From positions 4,590,858 to 4,654,857 of the forward strand of contig NC_066531.1 of NCBI RefSeq assembly GCF_024679095.1: 64,000 nucleotides of DNA, given 5' to 3'. Shown piece by piece: positions 11,443 through 22,102 of the stretch. The stretch's first letter is position 1, and each line of letters opens with the position of its first letter. The DNA comes from Eriocheir sinensis (lineage: Eukaryota; Arthropoda; Malacostraca; Decapoda; Varunidae). Made by a program: the position numbers and the translations under genes. The notes under the pieces are model-generated. The model was not told the origin of the DNA. It saw only the letters and a program-made list of their open reading frames with translations, and ran no database searches.

Positions 11443-13045
11443 CAGGGTTGGAGTAATTGTAATTGTAATTTAATTGAAATGTAATTAATTACAGTAAAGT
11501 ATGTAATTGTATTGTTATTGTAATTGGATGTAGAACTTAATGAATTAATTGTAATTATAATTAATTACATTATAAAGTAATTGTAATTTAATTGTAATTG
11601 CGAAAAAAGTAAGTCATACTAAAATTCTGATAATCCTTGTTTTTACTGCTATGGTGGCAAATATGTAAATACTGTATATGATGAAGTATGGCAACCCTTA
11701 CTGGACAACCTACGTATTATACAAGAATCAGACGCGTTCACTTTTTCCTGTTTGGTGGACTGGGACATATTTCATTGCTTCCTAGACCGTCATACGGCAA
11801 AGTCCTCCTCTTGACTTTCTGTTGTAAAGGTAAGAAAGGCATTGTATAGTCATCTGTTCCCTGATGAATGATGATGACTGTAGTAGCTGAGATGGTGATG
11901 ATAGTTCATTGGATGATGTCATGATGAAATGATGGAATAGTGATTAGTGGTGATGGTGACCAGTGTCATAGTAATAGGCTAATTTGTTGGAAAGTTAATC
12001 GCTGTAGGTGTAGGCTTGTGCTGACAGGAAAGTAGTAGTCTAGTAGTGCAGTAAAGTGGTAGTAATGATGGTGAAAGTAATAGCAAGATGGTAATGTTAA
12101 AAAAATAATGATGACGATCATACAGCAGTAACAGGGAAATAATTATGAAAAAAATTGATGATGCTGAATTGCTGATCTGGTGATGCTGGTGATAGTAATG
12201 TTAATAATAATGGTGACAAGTATTATGACTGTGATAGTAGAAGGCATATTTTATTGATAGTGGTGAGTAGTACTTATGATACTACCATACTACTATCTTT
12301 CTTTGTCTATCTGCCCCTCTCTTTGTCTGTCTGTCTGTCATTCTGTCTCCTACCTACCCCCTCATTTCTTCGACGTTCTCTCTCTCTGTCTGTCTGTCTC
12401 TGTGTGTGTCATTATGTCCCTCCCTCTCTTCTCCTTTCTTCCTTCTTTCGACCCACACCCTCTCTTCATCCTTTGCCCTCACCCTATTCCCTCTCTCCAT
12501 TTCCCTTCCCGCCCTTCCTGTTTATCTGTCTGTATGTATAGCACCACTCCCCCAGTCCCCACCACCTACTGTACACTCGGCTATAGAGAGTAGTGTCACA
12601 CTGTCCAGTAAGTTTCGTTCAGAAAGCGACATCTGGCAACCCCTCCACGCGACATTAAAATTATTACATCCTATCGAAATCGTACTGTTGTGGTGATCGG
12701 TGGTCACAGGTGCACTCTCCATAATTTTAAGATAGATATTTATCAAAAGTGCCCGTCGCTAACGCTTAATAAATATTTTTTCTTTAGGCTCTGTCGCTAC
12801 ATTTTGACACGAGCTTTTAGTTTCGGTCAAATTTAGTCAAGAGCAATTCTAAGTTGTTTATCAAACTATGATACATTTAAAAATATACTGCACTTATTAA
12901 GGGAGATTGTTATGCCTTTTAACTTAAAAAATAAATCCCTGACAGCCGAGATCTTGTTCTTTATTTAAAAAATTATATTTAATAATAGGCTATAAACGTT
13001 CACATGATGGCGTCGTCGACCGCAGGCTTTTCCGCGCTCGCACAC

Positions 13046-13096
<51 letters not shown>

Positions 13097-13901
13097 ATTT
13101 ATACTTAGATACTACATAATCTTCACGGAAAAATTATTTTAGATTTTTGATGATCTGAATTGTCTTTGAGGCTTTATAGTGACGGGAATTAAGGCTGCGA
13201 GTTAAACAGACCCTCAAGCCTATTTGCTGTTTGATGGTGAGGAGCATTAGTCACTGCCTGCCACTGTGAAGGACAGCATTGCACACGGTATTATCAAAGT
13301 TTGATAAGAAAAAGTGTTTCAGACTGTTCGTGATGTTTTACCTCGTCGTCATCATCATCATTAAGTAGAAGACATTCAAAATCGCATTTCTAAATTGAAT
13401 TCATGTAATCTGGTATATTTCTAACTAAATTATATTATAATATTATATAATATTATACAATATTATAATTTCACGGTCACACACACACTGTACACATTGA
13501 TACGCGTCACTAACATCACCAGTGAATGCACCACCGTGGTATAGTTGCCAGATACCGCCACCAGGCTAAACATTCTGAAAACCGTGACACTACTCTCTAG
13601 CGTCGACTGTACCTCCCCTTCTCCCTCCCCCTCTGCCTATCCGTTTAGCCTACATCCACCTCTCTCTCTCTCTCTCTTTTCAATAAATGACAACAGCACG
13701 ATGCTAGTGTTTTTCTTTTCAACCAAAGCTTACTGTTGGACGCTGAGTAATTATAATTGTAATTATAATTGACTGTCCCTTGTAGTAATTGTAATTGTAA
13801 TTGAACTTCACATGAGTAATTATAACTAATTGCAATTTAAAGTTTTAAAAATGTAATTGTAATAGTAATTAAGATTCTGAATTGTAATTACTCCAACCCT
13901 G
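11443..13901. mobile_element. Non-autonomous hAT-like element with 8-bp TSD
   Basis: The element starts CAGGGTTGGAGTAATTGTAA at 11443 and ends in its inverted copy (TTACTCCAACCCTG) at 13901. The 8-bp target duplication CTATCAAG is perfect, at 11435-11442 and 13902-13909. Terminal CAGGG and an 8-bp duplication are hAT hallmarks. Both ends are built of AATTGTAATT-type repeats for 150-180 bp. The 2,459-bp interior holds no transposase; it has ATG/GAT-rich low-complexity DNA, pyrimidine tracts and a CA repeat. An inner inverted pair (TAGAGAGTAGTGTCAC at 12589 against its complement near 13590) suggests another nested element. Target: the DDE_Tnp_4 relic. Confidence 0.9.
13046..13094. repeat. (CA)n microsatellite
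   Basis: Uninterrupted CA repeat inside the hAT-like element. Confidence 0.98.
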
Positions 13902-14030
13902 CTATCAAGAGGGATAGTCTGCTGCAATATTCTAAATCTCTTCAGTCTACCGGTAACTCTTTCCACACGGATGCGCGCACTCGCTATTCGTCTAGTTTTT
14001 GTTGTAGCTCCTGTAAGAAGATAAAAGTCT

Positions 14031-14033
<3 letters not shown>

Positions 14034-14076
<43 letters not shown>
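14034..14076. repeat. (CA)n microsatellite
   Basis: CA repeat in the gap between two pieces of the DDE_Tnp_4 relic. Confidence 0.98.
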
Positions 14077-14077
<1 letters not shown>

Positions 14078-14106
14078 CTATGAAATGCACTTTTTACTTA
14101 AAAAAA

Positions 14107-14262
14107 TTTTTTTTTTCTTTTTTACGTTGCTGCCTATTGCGCCGGTAGGCATCTTCCCGGTGGGGCCTGATGGTAGGCCCAAGGCTTCTTCCAGGTGGGG
14201 CCTGATGGTCGGCCCAGCCCGTTCTGGCGCAGGCGAGTGTTTATAGTGGTGCCATCTTGCAT
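14107..14262 (-). mobile_element. Short dispersed repeat, copy A (SINE or LINE tail)
   Basis: Read on the minus strand: GATGGCACCACTATAAACAC, a GC-rich body with the segment GGCCGACCATCAGGCCCCACC present twice in slightly altered form, CCTACCGGCGCAATAGGCAG, then ACGTAAAA and an A-rich end. Copies B (35348-35520) and C (40489-40601) have the same order and A-rich end. The A-tail implies LINE-driven retroposition. Confidence 0.75.
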
Positions 14263-14961
14263 TCCTTACCTACCTGCAGATTGTGTGCTGTATACTGGAA
14301 GAGATAAGTCATGAGTTTACTTTAAAAATGAACAAAATGTTTTCTGATGGCAAGTACATACCTGCTGCCATCTGCCGTCCATGTGAATATGGTGGTATAT
14401 TAAGCGTGCAGCCCCTTGCAGAAACCAAGTCGCGTATTAGGAAGCCACGCTCCGCCATAATGTTGTCACTTACTGACCCTGACCATAACTTAGAAAGGAA
14501 CGTAAAATTTCTCATTTTATCACACGAAACTAATAGCTTGAGTGTGTTACTGTGCCTATAGTTGCTCCATGTTGATCTCTGTGACGAGGGCAAAGTGGGT
14601 TTTTCCGCAGCAAATTCTGTGCAGTCAATGACTGCCCTAGTTTTAGGAGTGTTTGAAAGCCTTTGGGGGATTAGTCTGAATCTAGAAGAGAAAAAAAAGG
14701 TAATAATAAATGGTAAAACACATGAACATATACTTAATGTCAGTATCTATGCAAGCAGGTATGAGTAGTTGATATGTTTGAATGACAGTGTTTTTACCTG
14801 TTGTTTTGTTGGCCACCTCATTAGGAACTCTAATTCATGAGAAAGGAAATTGATCCATGTGAACAACAACATACTACAGTATGACTGGGAAATATCAAAC
14901 ATATCTCCCAAATGGTGCAAGTCATATCCTCTGCGAAGATGCACCAGGCACAGCAGCATCT

Positions 14962-14964
<3 letters not shown>

Positions 14965-15009
<45 letters not shown>

Positions 15010-15034
15010 CAAAGGAGACAGCTCAAGGACAGTT
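14965..15034 (-). mobile_element. 3' tail of jockey-like LINE
   Basis: Minus-strand GAGCTGTCTCCTTTGTTGTA followed by about 40 A. The same tail closes the LINE at 43663-46770 and the fragment at 37880-38105, so this is a severely 5'-truncated copy. Confidence 0.75.
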
Positions 15035-16400
15035 TTCGGTACCTGCCTCGTTTTGTCTGCAAGTAAAACTATTAACTGCGGTAAACTGAAGAAAAGAGAC
15101 TGCTGCCAGTAAATATGTTGAATGCTGTGCTTTAAACCATAAAAAGTAGTATGAGCCATATAATCTAAAGACATATGGGGTAAGATATCTTATAGTATGA
15201 GCTACTCACAAATTACACCCATGTAACATACTTACTTCAACTTCAAGGGTTCTTAAAGCACCCTTCCAGTAATTAAGTTTTTTCTGTACCACTCTTAATC
15301 AAGTTGAAGACAATTGCCAGCAGACTCAGCGTCAACCCTGAAAGTAGATTGCATGAGTTTTCACTTACATACAGCTCTTCATGCCATACCCATGATCTTG
15401 CTTTAAGATAAAGAAATAAAGGTCAGAAGAGTTAATCTTTCCATACCTGTGTAATGTTTGCAACTGTCATCATTCTTTAATATATTCTCCCGGGTGTGTT
15501 TAAGTCTGACAGATGAAAGATTATGAAAGTGATTATCACTATAAGTGCTTAATTCATCTAATGTCACATTAGTTTGGGTTGAAGCATTTTCTTTCTCGTT
15601 TCCTCACCATTCAGTCTGCGTGCACACCTCAACTCTCTGTGCAGTGTTCCCTGGTGTGTCAGTGGAGGCACCCACTGTGTTAGTGCGTGTAAGATAAATC
15701 TCCATTCAGGTAGAATATTTTTCAGCAATATTGCAGCAGTTTTGTTCTGAAAGGAAATCTTCATCAGGTTTAGGATACCTGCTATCCATATCTGACCCTA
15801 TGGCATACCGTTTCTCGCAAATATCTTTCAAACGAAGACTCGGGTCAGCGTGGTACTTTGGCCTCAATTCAATCTTTTATATCTTCACTTCTACTTATCT
15901 CATGTGACTGAATGAAATATGATTGTAAAGTACATACCCTTAAATGTCATTTGCCATTAATGTGAAGACATATAACCAATCCTAAAGCGAGTACGGAATA
16001 TTGAAGTAGGATCACTGCAAACAGATTTTTATAGACAGAGGGAGGAGGGTAGGAGGGAGGGAAAGGAAGGGATGGGAGTAGGGGAAGCCAGGGGTGGAGG
16101 TAGTTGGTGGATACACATCCTGTCTGAATGTGTAAGTGGCTCACAAAGATTTTTGGCATCACAGTCAAGAGTAAATGCCGTAATTAACCGAATCCGCCAA
16201 TGCACAATAGAGTAAAAAATTAGCGGAGTGTGTGAAACAATCTTCGCCAAAGCACCATGCTGATCCGAGTCTTCGTTTGAAAGATATTTCCAAATAAACA
16301 TTATGTCATAGGGTCTGATATGGATAGCAAGAACCCAATGTTATAACATAAAATAAATCCTTTGATTAAAGTTGATGTCACATACTTATTAAATGCACGT
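15035..16400. other. Intergenic, no gene recognised
   Basis: AT-rich with a G-rich purine stretch near 16035-16100. Only short frames without recognisable motifs occur. Confidence 0.5.
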
Positions 16401-16530
16401 TCTTCTTTTTATGGGGTGCGGGTGGAGAGAGGCGAAATCGAGAAAATTCTCCGCCCGCCTGATTGGCTACCACTTAAGCCCCGCCCCTTCGGATCTACCT
16501 TCTCCCCATTGGCTGAAGTACTTGGTCTTT
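16401..16530 (+). promoter_or_regulatory. Promoter-like dispersed repeat, copy 1
   Basis: About 125 bp nearly identical, in opposite orientation, to 29898-30022. It holds two CCAAT boxes in ATTGG orientation (GATTGGCTACC, CATTGGCTG), a GC box GCCCCGCCCC and an A/T-rich TTTTTATGG start. The other copy lies just upstream of the C2H2 gene, so the unit may act as a pol II promoter. Here no downstream gene is recognised. Confidence 0.55.
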
Positions 16531-16545
16531 TGGCTGGAAGTACTT

Positions 16546-17007
16546 GATCTTGATCCTGCAGGTGACCCACAAGCTTCCTCTTTTACTCAGGCACACATAA
16601 TTTTACGTACTACATACGTATATTATAAATAATTATAATAAATATGATCTTGATCCTGCAGGTGACTCACAAGCTTCCTCTTTTACTCAGGCACACAAAA
16701 TTTTACGTACATAAGTATAGTATATCATCCTTTCTAGTCTGATTTTGTATCTCCTTGTGTTCCTCAATCCTTGCTTGCCTCTCCCTGTCTTCCTGGCTGC
16801 CTCTCTTCCTCTCTCTCTTTCCCTGTCTCCCTGGCTGCCTCGATCCCTTCCTCTTTCTCCCTGTCTTCCTGACTGCCTCCCTTCCTCTCTCTCTCTTCCT
16901 GGCTGCCTCCCTTCCTCTCTCTCTCTCTCCCTGTCCGCCTCTCTCCCTACTCCCTACTTTTCGAGCTAACTTCGCATCCTTCATCCTTTCTAGTCTGATT
17001 TTGTATC
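16546..17007. repeat. Direct duplications around a CT-rich tract
   Basis: A segment starting GATCTTGATCCTGCAGGTGA is duplicated at about 16546-16611 and 16648-16712. A second motif, CATCCTTTCTAGTCTGATTT, occurs at about 16728 and 16981 and flanks a 230-bp pyrimidine tract of TCCCTG/CTTCCT units. Confidence 0.8.
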
Positions 17008-17145
17008 TAAGAGTCGTCTTCATTAGTGTTTCCCTAAAAGTACTCCAATCTGTCTCCTCTCAAAGCTTCTATAGCTACATACCTGGGTGCATTCAGTGCC
17101 ATTCTAGCTCCTCTATTCTGGCGTACTTTTAACTTGTCTATTTCA
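16976..17145 (-). pseudogene. Non-LTR retrotransposon RT C-terminal fragment
   Basis: Minus-strand readings give 'NRGARMALNAPRYVAIEALR' and then 'TLRYKIRLERMKDAKLARKV', typical of the thumb/C-terminal end of LINE ORF2 proteins ('ALNAP...ALRGD...K..RL.RM...'). Confidence 0.6.
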
Positions 17146-17559
17146 CTTTTATCCCATGTAGCTAGTAGTAGTAGTGGTGGTATAGTTCACTACATCATTG
17201 TCAAGGTCTGTGAGTGTGAAGTTGTCCATTTATGTCCCACAATAAGTGGAAATTATTCCATGAGCAAACTCCCAAAGAGTATATAGCCCAGAGTCAAGAG
17301 TGTGCCATCTACTCCTCTTCAAATGTGATTGGGATTACTTAACCTGCTAAACATAAAGTGATATTACCAAAACCCAGTTTCAATTTGCATACAATTTATT
17401 TCTTACAGATTAAAGATTTCTTTATTGCACTAGGCACGGACGGCAAGGGTAGGGCAGGGCAAAGCCGGTTCAGACAGGGCAGGGTATACAAGGCATGGAC
17501 AAAAAAGGGTAGGACCGGGTAAGATATGGATGGGAAGGGAAGGCAAGACTTACCCTAAA
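17146..17559. other. Intergenic, no gene recognised
   Basis: A G-rich run of GGGCAGGG/GGGTAGG-like units at about 17440-17555 is the only notable texture. Confidence 0.5.
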
Positions 17560-18780
17560 ATATTAAGAGAACATTTAGACATGAAAATAACGATTAATAC
17601 TGTAAAAGAGATAAAACAAATGTCTCTAATTACAATTTTGGAGTCTGAGGTAAAATCAACATTAAAAAATTTGCAGAATGATAAAGGTTCAGGACCCTAT
17701 GAACTTTAACCTGAACTATATAAATGTCTAATTGAACATATGATACCAACCTAAAATAACTAATTAAATGTTACAACCTGCTAGTATATAACACTATAAT
17801 TCCTGAAGACTGGAAATTATCCATAAAAAAAATAATGTCCATCATGAAGAACAAGATTTAATAACAACTCCTCAACAATGAAGTGAAAGCAACTCAAGCA
17901 GGTTTTACTAAAGCTGGTAGAACAGAAGGCAATCAAATTATGTTACAGTATTGTATGAAATAAAGCTTCTGAAAGAAAAAACACTTAATCGTTACAACGA
18001 TCGATTTTAACAAAGCTTCTGATTCTGTCAAAAAAGATAGTTTGACAAGTGTCTCAAAAATACAAATACCCAACCCAATTGACATAATAACATATATCTA
18101 ACATGATGACAAAACAAAATAATGCTACCAGATAACACCAAGATGAAGATACAGATTTCTAGTGGCATAAGACAAGGATGATCAGGATTTAAGATGTTAA
18201 CATAGTAGGTACTTCATAATCCAGGAACTTGAACAGAAAAATAATGGCTTTCCAAATGAGAGGTTCAACATTACCACATTTTTTTTTTGTGTGTGTGGAT
18301 ACTGTTTTGCAATTACCACAAACAATAGAACAAGCAAAGGAAAATTTTAAATATCTAGTAGAAATTAGTAGGAGCTGTGGGCTCGAAAGCAACAAAAATA
18401 AAAGTAATATAATGAAATACAACATGCAAGACCAGCCACAACAAATAGAAGGTATAAATGTAACATCTACTATTAAATACCTTGGACCTTGGTGTTACTT
18501 TAATAAATGCCCCAAAATATCTTTACCAAACATAAAGAACAGTTGATACAATAAGCAGATAAAATGGCCAACCTCACATACCCTATAAGAGCCAGGAGCT
18601 GTAATAAGATAACAATTGGTAAAACATGTTAGAAGAGTGTGGTATTACGTGCCAGCAATTTTATATGGATCCAACATTATAAACATAAACAAAATTGACA
18701 TAGAAAAGCTACAAAGAATAGAAACACCATCTGATCTGATATGAAGAAATGAGAGGAGAATGTGAGATCTAGGGCAAGCA
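17560..18780 (+). pseudogene. Old non-LTR retrotransposon RT, heavily decayed
   Basis: Plus-strand fragments in several frames follow RT order: 'DKGSGPYEL' then 'PELYKCL' near 17690 (the usual 'PGPDGIPPELYK'), 'IIPEDWK' near 17800, 'QAGFTKAGRTEGNQ' near 17895, 'IDFNKASDSV' near 18003 (palm D), and 'GLESNKNKSNIMKYN' with 'STIKYLG' near 18370-18485. Stops and shifts are frequent. Order and motifs support a LINE ORF2, clade unknown. Confidence 0.7.
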
Positions 18781-18827
18781 AGGAGAGAATAGTACAAGGA
18801 TAGGATGAGTACCTAGATGGAGACTCT

Positions 18828-19695
18828 TCAGTATTGGCTATCCCCAGGGGGGGAGTTCATAGGAACAGGCATCTGAGATAGATCAGATAACCTTTCTCCT
18901 ATCTTTTGTCTCATCTCTTTGCTCGGCTTTGTCAAACCTTGACCTGTGTCCACTCTTTTCCTCTTTGTCGAATACAGCTTTTGTTGTTTATCACAGTGTT
19001 TATTGGCTGGCTCTTTTTTGGTGGCCAAATCCACAGGAAGCATACAATTACTGCTTGCTAAGTTTTTTGCTGCACTTAAAATGGCAACTGCCTTTCGAAT
19101 GTGATCACCTGCAGCTTTAAATGCTTCTTGGTCAGAAATTTCTTTACATTGAGGCAACAGGTTTGAACGAATATACTTAATTAATTGTTCTCCATAGTTT
19201 TGTGGCTGTGAATCCGTGGACAATTTGTTGCATACAATATCTTGGATATATTCTATTTCTTCAGAGGGGGAGTTAGGCATTGCTACTTGTGTTTTACCCT
19301 CCATATGTTGAACAACAGCATGTATGTGCTTACATATATTTCTTGTACCTTTATCATTGTCTTCACAGGTGCACATATACATACATTGACATACATTACA
19401 ATATGTACAGCGTTCTCTACATATGTTACAGGAGAGATCACGTGTTATTACTGTGTATTTCTTCTGTTTAATTGAGGCAGAACTTACAAGAAAATGTCCA
19501 TCATCTTCCACAACGTCAAGATTCTTGCTGTCACGGTGTCTTTCATTTAGTTCATGCCTTCTGGTTCTGTTTTTCATTAAATATATCATTCTTTTATAAG
19601 TCACATCATTCACTAGTTTACCCAAAACATAGAGAGTATAGTCTAACCTCTTTACCTTTTTACCATTCATGTATACATACTTCAGTAGCCTGTGC
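18828..19695 (-). CDS. MULE transposase gene, 3' part with SWIM zinc finger
   Basis: Minus-strand open frame from the target duplication at 19695 to a stop near 18828. It begins 'LLKYVYMNGKKVKRLD', the stretch that follows the 'LESMHR' end of the MULE domain, and has the SWIM finger 'CTCEDND...NICKHIHAV' (CxC...CxH) preceded by a Cys-rich strand. The C-terminal half is basic and low in motifs. SWIM domains follow the MULE domain in Mutator-like transposases. Removing the 3,007-bp insert joins this frame to 22703-23619 without a shift. It is the last coding part of the gene whose earlier exons are at 22703-23619, 25156-25317 and 25874-26041. Confidence 0.8.
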
Positions 19696-20460
19696 CATAG
19701 ACTTCACAACTAGTTGACGGGAAATCTCTTCAGTCTTGGCGCGCTGGCTTCGCGTAAGGGGCCGATTGTTATGGCGACTTTCACTGCGACAACTCAAACA
19801 CACTCTGCGTTCTTACTCCGAATTTAAGTGGAAACAGGACGAAATCTTCAAGTTTTAGTGCATACAAGCAGGCAGGAGTGTCTCTAGAGTGATTTGGTCG
19901 AGGATTCAAGGTAACTTATATAAAATAGCACCATGCGTGCACTTTGAAAACGTTGTGTAAAAAATGGCAAATTTGCGTAACTTTAGGTTGAAATCTTTAC
20001 GTAAAATGAATGATAACTGTAGGATAGTGAAGTCCACAGTTTTACGTATTAGGAAACAAGAAATGTACGTTTAGTTAGTGCCTACATGGCAACTCAGCTC
20101 AGTTCCCGCGTCGCCTAACTCGCCTTAGGCACGCAGTCAGCTGGGCACTTCCCCTCTGTAAAGGATTATCGCTGTCCTGCCTCTGTTTACTCTCCAAGTA
20201 AAGGACCTACAGTTATTCATCGTCTCTGTACCCTTCCCCACAACTGCAAGGATCCAGAGGACGATACAAGAAGACACAGAAGGCAGTGGATCGAGTGGAA
20301 GTGACGGAGGAGACACAAGATATGAGGGTATTAGTGTAGGAGTACACCAGTCTAGAGATGGCTTTTCTTACCCTGACCATTAGAAAGAGCTCCGCATTCT
20401 GAGTAAATTCATCCCCATAAACACCCCTCGGAAATCATTTATAACGGAGGGAGGGAGGCC

Positions 20461-20786
20461 GTTAGGTTAGGTTAGTTTTAGGTTAGTGTTAGGTTAGGTT
20501 AGGTTAGTGTTAGGTTAGTTTTAGGTTAGGTTAGGTTAGGTTAGGTTAGGTTAGGTTAGGTTAGGTTAGGTTAGTGTTAGGTTAGGTTAGTTTTAGGTTA
20601 GGTTAGGTTAGGTTAGGTTAGTTTAGTTTTAGGTTAGGTTAGGTTAGGTTAGGTTAGGTTAGGTTAGGTTAGGTTAGGTTAGTTTTAGGTTAGGTTAGGT
20701 TAGGTTAGGTTAGGTTAGTGTTAGGTTAGTGTTAGGTTAGGTTAGTTTTAGGTTAGGTTAGGTTAGGTTAGGTTAGGTTATGTTAG
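20461..20786. repeat. Interstitial TTAGG telomere-type array
   Basis: About 325 bp of TTAGG units, with variant units TTAGTG and TTAGTTT at irregular intervals. TTAGG is the telomere repeat of most arthropods. The array lies inside the 3-kb element with unique sequence on both sides, so it is not a chromosome end. Confidence 0.95.
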
Positions 20787-20814
20787 GGTTATGTTTAGTT
20801 TAAATGCACCTGTG

Positions 20815-21010
20815 TGGACGAAACTAGTTTTTTCTGGTAGATTTCGGTCTGTTTTGAATGAATGTGCTCTAAATTTTTTATCGCAAATCATTAGTCTCTT
20901 GGTTGGAAGGGGGGGGGGTAAAAAATATAAACGTGATTTGCGATAGAAATGACACGCATATTCATTCAAAACAGGCCGAAAACTACCGAAAAAAACTAGT
21001 TTCGTTCGGA
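20815..21010. repeat. Palindrome with about 70-bp arms
   Basis: Arms at about 20818-20891 and 20935-21008 are inverted copies (shared CGAAACTAGTTTTTT, TGTTTTGAATGAAT, TATCGCAAATCA), separated by about 45 bp including a run of nine G. It lies between the TTAGG array and the GC-rich gene. Confidence 0.85.
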
Positions 21011-21194
21011 AATGCGAGACTGGTGAAGTGCTACAAATTTACCGATATGAGGACGCCGCGACCCCGTGGAGTAAACTGTGGAGGAGCCGTACTACGCCAT
21101 CAGTGCAGTGACTCAGTGTTGTGTGCAGTGCAGTGGTGTGTTCAGTGCAGTGTGGTAGTGAGGGGGCTGTTCACTACGTCCTACGGGGTCGAGT

Positions 21195-22102
21195 ATGTGC
21201 ATGGGGAAGGCCAACTCTGACCCGACTGAGCACTTCGGCAAGCGCCGCACCATGTGCGGCGCCAACTACTGGACGAGCGTGCAGAACTTCATGGTGAGCA
21301 ACAGGTTGGCCCAGCGCCTGCATTTGCTGAAGCTCGTCGGGTTCTTCCCCGGGGACGTGCAGGCCGACCTGGACCGGGCCAAGGCAGAGGAGAAGGAGCA
21401 CGACGAGGTGATCTTGGCCCAGCTTGCCAGGGAGCTGGCCGACGACCAGCCGGACCCGCCGACGGACGAGTTGCTCGCCGCGGTCGGCAACTGCCGGCTA
21501 CCTGGCCAGGAAGGTCCAGGCCAACTCTTCTGTGGCCGAGTGCTGCAAGCAGGAGCTTGCCCAGCAGGAGGAGATGAAGATTACCGTGGAGCTCGAGAGG
21601 GCGACCCGCCCTCTGTGATGTTCGACGCCCTGGTCGAGCTGGTCGACAGGGGAGAGCTGGAGACGGGCCGGGCGGTCCTGAAGCGGCCATCTTCCCAATG
21701 GCCCACATGGCGTCCTTCGGGATGTCGCTGTGGGACTCCCTGATGTGCAGGGAGGACAAGAAGGAGCGCAGGTTGAGGTTCCTCTCCCTTGCCATGCGCC
21801 ACAGGGACGGGTTCAGGCACCTCCTGGAGTTCCTGGCGGCCTCAGACCCGACCTTGCAGGGGTACAGGTGCCAGGAGGGGCACAACCTGGCCAACACCAT
21901 CTTGCCGCACATCAGCAGGTCCCTCTTCAACTGTTTCGGTGCTAATTTCTCCAAGGACGTGACCTCAGAAGCGAGGAAGAACAAGGCCTTGAAGCAGCCG
22001 ACCGGCAGGAAGAGGAGCAGTATCGAGGAGGGCAGGAAGGAGACGGCGAGGAACAGGGACGTGTACAAGTCCAGGAAACTGACCGGGGCCCACAAGTCAT
22101 AG
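21195..22102 (+). pseudogene. GC-rich unidentified gene carried by the 3-kb element
   Basis: The reading opens at 21195 ('MCMGKANSDPTEHF') or 21252 and ends at 22102 ('LTGAHKS'). Codon third positions are almost all G or C, unlike the AT-rich surroundings, which argues for coding on this strand. Protein-like sequence moves between frames at about 21490, 21605 and 21685, so either indels broke it or the assembly has errors. Helical stretches are seen: 'LAQRLHLLKLVGFFPGDVQA', 'MFDALVELVDRGELETG', 'RHRDGFRHLLEFLAASD'. The last two remind me weakly of the late helices of CARD/death-fold domains; this is a guess. The C-terminus is basic. No signal peptide or membrane segment is visible. Function unknown. 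Confidence 0.5.

Larger units (their letters stand above)
11331..14959 (-). pseudogene. DDE_Tnp_4 transposase relic, split by insertions
   Basis: Minus-strand pieces of one transposase. 14747-14959 has 'LRRGYDLHHLGDMFDISQSY' and 'FLSHELEFLMRWPTK', the helix-turn-helix that precedes DDE superfamily 4 domains. 14309-14593 has 'STWSNYRHSNTLKLLVS', 'FLSKLWSGSVSD' and 'ERGFLIRDL', where the D of the usual 'D-R-G-F' is replaced by E. 13902-14010 has 'RIRVERVTGRLKRFRILQQ'. The protein then continues beyond a 2.46-kb insert at 11434 with 'MDNIVQVCA'. Stops and gaps occur, and a short repeat (14107-14262) and the hAT-like element lie inside. Confidence 0.75.

Noticed and set aside
12254..12696. Ser/Leu/Pro-rich frames
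   Set aside because: They are translations of a pyrimidine-rich tract inside the hAT-like element.
20461..20786. TTAGG array as a true chromosome end
   Set aside because: Unique DNA and element borders lie on both sides, so it is interstitial.
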